Origin: Micromonospora olivasterospora
Lineage (GTDB): Bacteria; Actinomycetota; Actinomycetes; Mycobacteriales; Micromonosporaceae
Direction of reading: 5' to 3'
NCBI RefSeq assembly: GCF_007830265.1
Contig: NZ_VLKE01000001.1
Coordinates: 2,480,001-2,544,000 of the forward strand
DNA: 64,000 nucleotides
The first letter of the stretch is position 1, and every line of letters begins with the position of its first letter. This document shows positions 58,873 to 64,000 of the stretch, in pieces. The notes under the pieces were generated by a model, which saw only the letters and a program-made list of their open reading frames with translations, searched no databases and was not told where the DNA came from. The translations under genes were made by a program, and so were the position numbers.

Positions 58873-60327
58873 ATGCCGGAGCGCCCCGACCCCGCCGCTC
58901 TCATCGCCGGTCACGCCGTCGTGATCGACATGATCGACTCGGGTGGTGCGGGACTTCCGGCCCTGGCCCGGCTGCTGGAGGTGGTCGGGCCGGCGATCGG
59001 GGCGGCCGGCACCGTGTTCGTGGAGTTCACCTCGACCGGCGGCCGGGTCGTCGCCGCGACGGGGAGCGCGGAGTGGGCCGTCGGCCGCCCGGTCTCGCCC
59101 ACCGATCCGGCCACCGTCCGCCTGCTCGCCGGCCCCCGCGTACGCGAGGTCGACGTGGCCCGGCTTCCCGGCCCGTTCGCGGACGAGCTGGCGGGCCACG
59201 GGCTGCGGCGGATGGTGGTCGCCCGGGCCGAGATCGGCGGGGTCACGGTCGGCAGCCTGCACGCGTTCTACCCGGACGGGGACGACTCGTCCGGCGCGGG
59301 GCGGCACGAGATGGTCGGGTACGTCGCCTCCTGCATCGCCCAGATCTACGGCGACCAGACCGGCCCGCCGGCGCACGGCGACGGCCCCGTGGTGGCGGCA
59401 CTGGCCGACGGGCTGGCGGTGGCCGACCGGGACGGCCAGGTCCGGCTCTGGAATCCGGCCGCCGCCCGGGTCACCGGCCGGTCGGCCGCCGAGGCGCTGA
59501 ACCGTCCGCTGCCGTTCCCGCTGCCGGAGCCCGGCCAGGGCCTCGACCACCGGCTGCCGGACGGGCGGTGGGTACGGATCACGTCGGGAGAGGTGCCGGG
59601 CCCCGCCACGCTCCGGGTGGTCACCCTCCGGGACATCACCGAACAGCAACTGCGCGACGAGGACCGCGACCTGTTCGTCGCGGTCACCAGCCACGCGCTG
59701 CGCACCCCGGTCACCGTCATCAAGGGGTACGCGGACACCCTCACCGACCACTGGGACTCGCTGACCGAGGCCGACCGGCGGGAGGCCGCCCGGATCATCG
59801 GGCAGCGGACCAACGAACTGGCCCGGCTGGTCGACCGGCTGCTCACCTCGGCCACCGACCAGCGCCCCGGCGAGCCGCCCGCGCCGTTCGACCTCGGGGA
59901 CGCGCTGCGGTCGGCCGTCGCCGACCTGCCCGCCGACCTTCGCCGCCGGATCGTCCTCGACGTGCCCGCCGACCTGCCCAGGGCGCTCGGGGACCGGCAG
60001 AGCATCGCCACCGTGCTGATCGAGCTGGGCACCAACGCCGACAAGTACTCCCCGCCGGACTCCCCGATCGAGCTCGCCGCCACGATCACCGGACAGTACG
60101 TCTCGTTCCGGGTCAGCGACCGGGGGATCGGCATCCGACCGGAGCACGTCGAGCGGGCGTTCGAACGGTTCTGGCAGGGGGAGACCGGCGGCCGGCGCGG
60201 CTACCCGGGCGCCGGTCTCGGCCTGTACCTCGTCCGCCGGATCGTCGAACAGCAGAATGGATGGGTGTCGCTCCGGCCGAGGCCCGGTGGCGGTACGGTC
60301 GCAGAGGTGCGGCTGCCGTGCCGGTGA
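58873..60327 (+). CDS. PAS-containing sensor histidine kinase
   Basis: 484 aa from ATG 58873. A GAF-like N-terminal region (about 25-165) is followed by a PAS domain (ALADGLAVADRDGQVRLWNP onward). HisKA has the phospho-acceptor His in AVTSHALRTPVTVIKG, and the HATPase has ELGTNADKYS (N-box) and GAGLGLYLVRRIV. No transmembrane helix, so it senses in the cytoplasm. The frame is open upstream through the 48-bp repeat to GTG 58639/58645, so a longer form is possible. CACACT ends 6 nt before the ATG. No response regulator adjoins; the next gene is an RsbW-like ATPase. Confidence 0.88.
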   Translation: MPERPDPAALIAGHAVVIDMIDSGGAGLPALARLLEVVGPAIGAAGTVFVEFTSTGGRVVAATGSAEWAVGRPVSPTDPATVRLLAGPRVREVDVARLPGPFADELAGHGLRRMVVARAEIGGVTVGSLHAFYPDGDDSSGAGRHEMVGYVASCIAQIYGDQTGPPAHGDGPVVAALADGLAVADRDGQVRLWNPAAARVTGRSAAEALNRPLPFPLPEPGQGLDHRLPDGRWVRITSGEVPGPATLRVVTLRDITEQQLRDEDRDLFVAVTSHALRTPVTVIKGYADTLTDHWDSLTEADRREAARIIGQRTNELARLVDRLLTSATDQRPGEPPAPFDLGDALRSAVADLPADLRRRIVLDVPADLPRALGDRQSIATVLIELGTNADKYSPPDSPIELAATITGQYVSFRVSDRGIGIRPEHVERAFERFWQGETGGRRGYPGAGLGLYLVRRIVEQQNGWVSLRPRPGGGTVAEVRLPCR

Positions 60328-60373
60328 CCGCCGGCGAGCAGGGCGACTCCGCGCGGGCGAGATAGGAGCGGCG

Positions 60374-60823
60374 GTGGCGACAGGGCCGGTCGAGCGTTCG
60401 TGGTGCGTCGTCGTGCCGCACCACGCCACCGGTGCGCGGCTTGCCCGGCACCGGCTCGCCCGCGAGCTGGCCGGCCTGGTCCCCCCGGTCCTGCTGGCCG
60501 ACCTGGTGGCCGTCCTGGCCGAGCTGGTCGGCAACGCGGTCCGGCACGCCGACCCGCTTCCCGGCGGGGTGGTCCGGGTGGCCTGGCGGCTGCGCCCGGT
60601 GTCCGGCGGGCAGGCGGTCCAGCTCCGGGTCACCGACGGCGGGGCGGCGGCCGGTCCCCGGCTGCGGGCCACGGACCCGGACGCCGCCGACGGCAGGGGC
60701 CTGCACATCGTCGCCGGCCTGGCCAGCCGGTGGGGTGTCGACCGGGACGGGCTGGGCCAGAGCGTCTGGGCGGAGTTCGACGCCGCCCACGCCGGCCAGC
60801 CGGACCTGGTCGTCGCGGGCTGA
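60374..60823 (+). CDS. RsbW-like ATP-binding protein (HATPase_c)
   Basis: 149 aa from GTG 60374 with TAGGAG upstream. GHKL ATPase: N-box LAELVGNAVRHADP, DGG and GRGLHIVAGLASRWGVDRD. This is the small actinobacterial serine-kinase/anti-sigma type that binds or phosphorylates anti-anti-sigma factors. Its gene follows the PAS kinase by 46 nt; the two may form a signalling unit. Confidence 0.88.
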   Translation: MATGPVERSWCVVVPHHATGARLARHRLARELAGLVPPVLLADLVAVLAELVGNAVRHADPLPGGVVRVAWRLRPVSGGQAVQLRVTDGGAAAGPRLRATDPDAADGRGLHIVAGLASRWGVDRDGLGQSVWAEFDAAHAGQPDLVVAG

Positions 60824-60878
60824 CCGGCGATCGTTGGCCGGAAAGCGTATCGTCCCCACGCCGTCCGGCTTCGGCCTC

Positions 60879-60884
60879 TAGGCT
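60879..60884 (+). promoter_or_regulatory. Leaderless-type -10 box TAGGCT
   Basis: Ends 8 nt before the GTG of the DUF5926 gene. Confidence 0.5.
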
Positions 60885-60892
60885 GTCTCGCC

Positions 60893-61777
60893 GTGAGCAA
60901 GCGTCGAAAGAGCCAGCGGGCCGCCGAAGCCACTCCCAAGCGGGAGAAGGTGCGTGATGTCTTCGTGCCCCGCCCGTTCGAGGGGTTGACCGACGAGCCC
61001 GAGTGGATCGCCCTGCGCGAGCTGGTCCCGGCGGCGTCCGCGCCGCTGCGGCTCGCCCCCGCGCTGGTCGAGGAGTACGGCGACCGGCAGGTGACCCTGG
61101 CGACCGTGCTGCCGATGGCCGCCCCGGCGATGATCAAGCCGGACGGGCAGGTGTTCGTCGGGCTCCAGCGCCACCAGCAGTCCGGCGACGTCTCCCGGGA
61201 CCTGGCCGACGCCCTGATCTGCGCGCTGCGTACCGAGCCGGGCAGGTCGGTGTCCGTGCCGCCGCTGCCGGGGCCCGGCCCCCGGCTCCAGGACATCCTG
61301 GTGGACGGGCCGCTGGAGATCACGATGCACGACGGGTTCGAGTTCTGGCTGGACCCGGGCGCCGCCGACGACGCGACCGTCCAGGCGTCGCTGGAGCGGG
61401 CCAACGCCGCGATCTACCCGACCGTACGGCTCGCCGCCGCCCGCGCCGCGTACTGGTGCCAGGTGCCCGAGAAGGCGCACGTGCGCTGGGTGCTCCCCGA
61501 CGACGAGGACGCCGCACTGGACGCGCTGGCCCGGCTGAGCGCGGCCGGCACGCTGACCCTGGGCGCCGACACCCGCTTCGCCGGCATGTTCCGCGCGCAC
61601 GGCCGCCTGGCACCGGTCTGGGACCTGCCCGAGGACGTGCCTGCCGCCGACTGGGAGGAGCCGGTGACGGAGTTCGCCAAGCGGTACGCCGAGGCGCTGG
61701 AGGACAGGGAGCCGCTGGACGCGGCTGCCCGGCGGGCACGGCAGGGGCTGCTCGGTCGGCAGCTCACCCTCCGCTGA
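60893..61777 (+). CDS. DUF5926 family protein
   Basis: 294 aa from GTG. Characteristic start MSKRRKSQRAAEATPKREKV followed by DVFVPRPFEGLTDEPEWIAL. No membrane segment. It is conserved across Actinobacteria with unknown function; an N-terminal basic tail may bind nucleic acid. Converges on the arginine deiminase gene across three stacked palindromes. Confidence 0.9.
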   Translation: MSKRRKSQRAAEATPKREKVRDVFVPRPFEGLTDEPEWIALRELVPAASAPLRLAPALVEEYGDRQVTLATVLPMAAPAMIKPDGQVFVGLQRHQQSGDVSRDLADALICALRTEPGRSVSVPPLPGPGPRLQDILVDGPLEITMHDGFEFWLDPGAADDATVQASLERANAAIYPTVRLAAARAAYWCQVPEKAHVRWVLPDDEDAALDALARLSAAGTLTLGADTRFAGMFRAHGRLAPVWDLPEDVPAADWEEPVTEFAKRYAEALEDREPLDAAARRARQGLLGRQLTLR

Positions 61778-61788
61778 CCCGCTCCCGT

Positions 61789-61834
61789 CAGGAGGGCCTC
61801 CTGATGGCGCCAGGCGCCAGGAGGGGGCCCTCCT
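61789..61834. terminator. Three consecutive palindromes between converging genes
   Basis: CAGGAGG-G-CCTCCTG (61789-61803), TGGCGCC-A-GGCGCCA (61805-61819) and AGGAGGG-GG-CCCTCCT (61819-61834) follow one another within 46 bp, the last touching the arginine deiminase stop. Likely a two-way terminator; possibly a dispersed-repeat derivative. Confidence 0.7.
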
Positions 61835-63042
61835 CACCGCTTCAGCGGCTCGCGGACCAGCGGGCAGGACATGCACCGGGGGCCGCCGCGGCCGGAGCCC
61901 AGCTCGGAGCCGGCGATCGGGATGACCTCGATGCCCGCCCGCTCCAGCTGGGCGTTGGTCTGGGTGTTGCGCTCGTACCCGACGCAGAGTCGGGGGGCGA
62001 GGGCGAGGGTGTTGTTGCCGTCGTCCCACTGTTCCCGCTCGGCGGTCACCGGGTCGAGGCCGGTGTCGATGACGCGGAGCCGGTCGAGGTCCATCGCGTC
62101 GGCTGCGGCGCGCAGGAACGGCGCGGGCCCGTCCACCTGGGGCTCGCCGTCCGGGTCGGCGATCATCGTGTACGCGGACAGCGTGTTCGCGATGTTCGGG
62201 TACATCAGCACGGCGTCGACGTCGACCATGGTGCAGACCGTGTCGAGGTGCATGGTGGCCCGCTCCTGGGCGATCGGCACCACGAGGATCGTGTGCGCCA
62301 GCCCGGCGGCGAAGACCTGCCGGGCGAGGCGCTCCGCCCCGGCGGGGGTCGTCCGCTCGCCCACCCCGACCGCCAGCACGCCGGGGGCGAGCAGCAGCAC
62401 GTCCCCGCCCTCCAGGTGCTCCAGCTCCGGCCCGTAGACGAACTCGGTGCCGGCGAAGCGCGGATGATACCGGTAGATGGCGTGGGTGATGGTGCTCTCC
62501 CGGCGGCGGGCGGGCATGGCCAGGCTGGTCACCCCGACCCGGTCGCCGATCCACAGTGCGGAGTCGCGCGTGAACAGCAGGTTGGGCAACGGGTCGATGA
62601 CGAAGTCGTGCCGGTCCATCAGGGCGTAGACCAGCCCGCCGGGCCGCTCCTGGCTGACCCGCAGCTCCTCGTGCGCGAGGCCGGCGATGAGCACGCCGGC
62701 CAGGGCGACCGGGTCGAGGTAGCTGAGGTGGTCGGCGACCCGGCGACGCAGGGCGTCGCCGAGCCGGGGCGAGCGCAGCACCTGCTCGGTCAGCTCGGCG
62801 CGGGCCTCGGTGACGGCGAGGGTCTCGGCGAGCAGGGTGGCGAGGTACAGCACCTCCACCCCGCGTTCGCGCAGCGCCGCGGCGAACGCGTCGTGCTCCT
62901 CCTGCGCGCGCCCCACCCATGGGATAGCGTCAAAGAGCAAGGAGTCGTTGTTCCGGGGGGTGAGTCGGGCCAGCTCCGGGCCCGGCCGGTGCAGCAGCAC
63001 CGTGCCGAGTCTGCCGACCTCGCTGTCCACGTAGTGGGTCAC
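61834..63042 (-). CDS. arcA: Arginine deiminase
   Basis: 402 aa from GTG 63042 ([20 protein letters not shown]). Guanidino-group hydrolase: [36 protein letters not shown] and the nucleophile Cys390 in [10 protein letters not shown]. It converts arginine to citrulline and ammonia. No arcB, arcC or arcD gene adjoins, so the full ATP-yielding pathway is not encoded here. TACGCT ends 7 nt before the GTG, suggesting a leaderless mRNA, and a 27-bp palindrome lies upstream. Confidence 0.95.
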   Translation of the reverse strand: MTHYVDSEVGRLGTVLLHRPGPELARLTPRNNDSLLFDAIPWVGRAQEEHDAFAAALRERGVEVLYLATLLAETLAVTEARAELTEQVLRSPRLGDALRRRVADHLSYLDPVALAGVLIAGLAHEELRVSQERPGGLVYALMDRHDFVIDPLPNLLFTRDSALWIGDRVGVTSLAMPARRRESTITHAIYRYHPRFAGTEFVYGPELEHLEGGDVLLLAPGVLAVGVGERTTPAGAERLARQVFAAGLAHTILVVPIAQERATMHLDTVCTMVDVDAVLMYPNIANTLSAYTMIADPDGEPQVDGPAPFLRAAADAMDLDRLRVIDTGLDPVTAEREQWDDGNNTLALAPRLCVGYERNTQTNAQLERAGIEVIPIAGSELGSGRGGPRCMSCPLVREPLKR

Positions 63043-63049
63043 CCGCCCA

Positions 63050-63055
63050 AGCGTA
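63050..63055 (-). promoter_or_regulatory. Leaderless-type -10 box TACGCT for arcA
   Basis: On the minus strand, ending 7 nt before the arcA GTG. Confidence 0.5.
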
Positions 63056-63087
63056 GGGCAGGGATTGGCGGCATCCGGTAAAACCTC

Positions 63088-63114
63088 TGTGGATGAATAT
63101 GGCATTCATCCACA
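63088..63114. promoter_or_regulatory. 27-bp operator-like palindrome upstream of arcA
   Basis: TGTGGATGAAT-ATGGC-ATTCATCCACA, perfect 11-bp arms with a 5-bp spacer, about 46-72 nt upstream of the arcA start codon and in the divergent region with the next gene. The inner TGAAT/ATTCA half-sites resemble an ArgR box, but an ArgR box has a 4-bp spacer. Confidence 0.7.
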
Positions 63115-63206
63115 CTCACTCCGACCCTCCGACTTGCCGGGCACCCGGTCTGTCAACGTAGGGTAGTGAGAGGATAACTTCGAGGGACCTTTTGCCGGAG
63201 GTCGCG

Positions 63207-63947
63207 ATGACTGTCTTTCCCGCACGCCGCGTCGCACCCACCGCTCGGGCACTGCCGCCCATAGCGGTGCCGCAGCCCCGGGCCGAGGCGCCGGGGGCGC
63301 TGGAGCCCGTACGCCCGAACCCACTGGAGTGGGCTCGCCGCCGGCGCGCCGAGCGGGGCGCCCGCCGGTTGGAGGCGGCCGGGGCGCGGGCGCTCAGCCG
63401 CCTCGACCACCTCGGGCCGGCCTGGCACATCATCGAGTGGCCCCGCACCGACGCCGTGGAGCTCCTCCTCGACCAGACCCAGGACGACCGGGCGGGCTTC
63501 CTCGCCATCGGCCCCAGCGGGCTGTACGCGGTGACGATCGCCGACCACGGCAGAGCCCGTGTGCTGGTGGCTGGCGACGTCGTCCAGATCAACGGCAAAC
63601 GACCGGCCTATGTGGCCGAGGCCCGAAGGGACGCCAAGCGAGCGGCCAAGGCCCTGTCCGACGCGGTGGGGCTGCCGATCCCGGTGGCGCCGGTGCTGAC
63701 CTTCGTCGGCTCCGGCGTCATCAGTGTGTACGGCCTGCCGAAGGACTGCCTGATGGCCACCCACCGCGAGCTGGACCGCCTGCTCGTGGCCGGTGGCAAC
63801 CGGATCAGCCCCACGACGGCCGAGAAGCTCGCCCGGGTGGCGCAGCACCCCTCCACCTGGATGAACGGCACGTACCGTCCAGCGGGCGACTACCGGTGGT
63901 ACGACGCGGGCCGAACGGCGGCTGACAAGCCGGCCAACCGCCGGTAA
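63207..63947 (+). CDS. Hypothetical protein with NERD-like core
   Basis: 246 aa from ATG 63207 with CCGGAGG upstream. Basic N-terminal third (LEWARRRRAERGARRLEAAG), then a beta-rich core (AWHIIEWPRTDAVELLLDQT, GFLAIGPSGLYAVTIADHGR, ARVLVAGDVVQINGKRP) with the strand order of NERD (nuclease-related) domains, but a clear catalytic Glu/Asp-x-Lys set is not evident. No membrane segment. TGTCAA/ATAACT upstream could be a promoter. Function unknown. Confidence 0.65.
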   Translation: MTVFPARRVAPTARALPPIAVPQPRAEAPGALEPVRPNPLEWARRRRAERGARRLEAAGARALSRLDHLGPAWHIIEWPRTDAVELLLDQTQDDRAGFLAIGPSGLYAVTIADHGRARVLVAGDVVQINGKRPAYVAEARRDAKRAAKALSDAVGLPIPVAPVLTFVGSGVISVYGLPKDCLMATHRELDRLLVAGGNRISPTTAEKLARVAQHPSTWMNGTYRPAGDYRWYDAGRTAADKPANRR

Positions 63948-64000
63948 CGTCTCCGGCGACGCCACGCGTTCCGGTCAGTACCCAGAGCATCAACCGGCCC

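Noticed and set aside
63088..63114. Canonical ArgR box
   Set aside because: The TGAAT and ATTCA half-sites are separated by 5 bp instead of the 4 bp of the ARG box, so I report only an operator-like palindrome.

Overview
The window is very GC-rich, uses GTG starts heavily, and chains genes through 4-nt ATGA/GTGA overlaps. Together with its gene families (WhiJ-type XRE/DUF397 pair, DUF5926, a run of LCP proteins, DUF485/ActP pairs) this points to a filamentous actinobacterium, most likely Micromonosporaceae (Micromonospora or a close relative). I see no tRNA, rRNA, transposase, integrase, CRISPR array, or PKS/NRPS genes. The assignment rests on gene content and style, not on any search.

Layout. 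(1) 1-8318: housekeeping. A response regulator cut by the left edge, thiolase, PH-domain protein, rhomboid protease, cyclophilin, CorA and a PLP aminotransferase. (2) 8522-35855: a large cell-surface glycopolymer region. CysQ (PAP phosphatase) comes first. It is followed by two glycosidase-like proteins, a GT2, a split Alg13/Alg14 glycosyltransferase, a GT14, and three PAPS-type sulfotransferases. A tightly overlapping six-gene operon encodes Wzz-like, DUF3048 lipoprotein, Wzy-like, APH-fold kinase, sulfotransferase and Wzx-like proteins. Next come a secreted propeller protein, a cytidylyltransferase / glycerol-1-phosphate-dehydrogenase-like / CDP-alcohol transferase operon, a GT4, an Fpg-type glycosylase, the polyprenyl-P sugar transferase and a LytS/LytTR two-component pair. 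The simplest reading is a Wzx/Wzy-type exopolysaccharide that is sulfated, with CysQ removing the PAP by-product. (3) 35892-46368: an Asp-box membrane protein with its overlapping ECF-like sigma factor, a divergent OmpR/HK pair whose intergenic region holds a cluster of DnaA-box-like 9-mers, a DUF4173-type protein, a first symporter pair and an ABC exporter. (4) 46393-50211: an accessory patch with a truncated HAD gene, a WhiJ-like XRE/DUF397 pair, intergenic palindromic repeats, and a flavin reductase whose start codon lies inside a near-perfect parS site. (5) 50301-63947: DUF485-ActP with a Crp/GlxR-type operator, a UDP-xylose-synthase-like enzyme and three consecutive LCP ligases. Then come rhodanese, GDPD, a histidine kinase preceded by a 48-bp tandem repeat, an RsbW-like ATPase, DUF5926, arginine deiminase with an upstream palindrome, and a C-terminal unknown.

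Regulatory layer. At least nine genes have a TANNNT-like -10 box 6-8 nt before the start codon, the arrangement expected of leaderless mRNAs. Several families of intergenic palindromes sit at gene ends. The items most worth following are the sulfated-polymer locus, the isolated parS-like site with the DnaA-box cluster about 12 kb away, the two copies of a 19-19-19 palindrome, and the G1PDH-like/CDP-alcohol operon.
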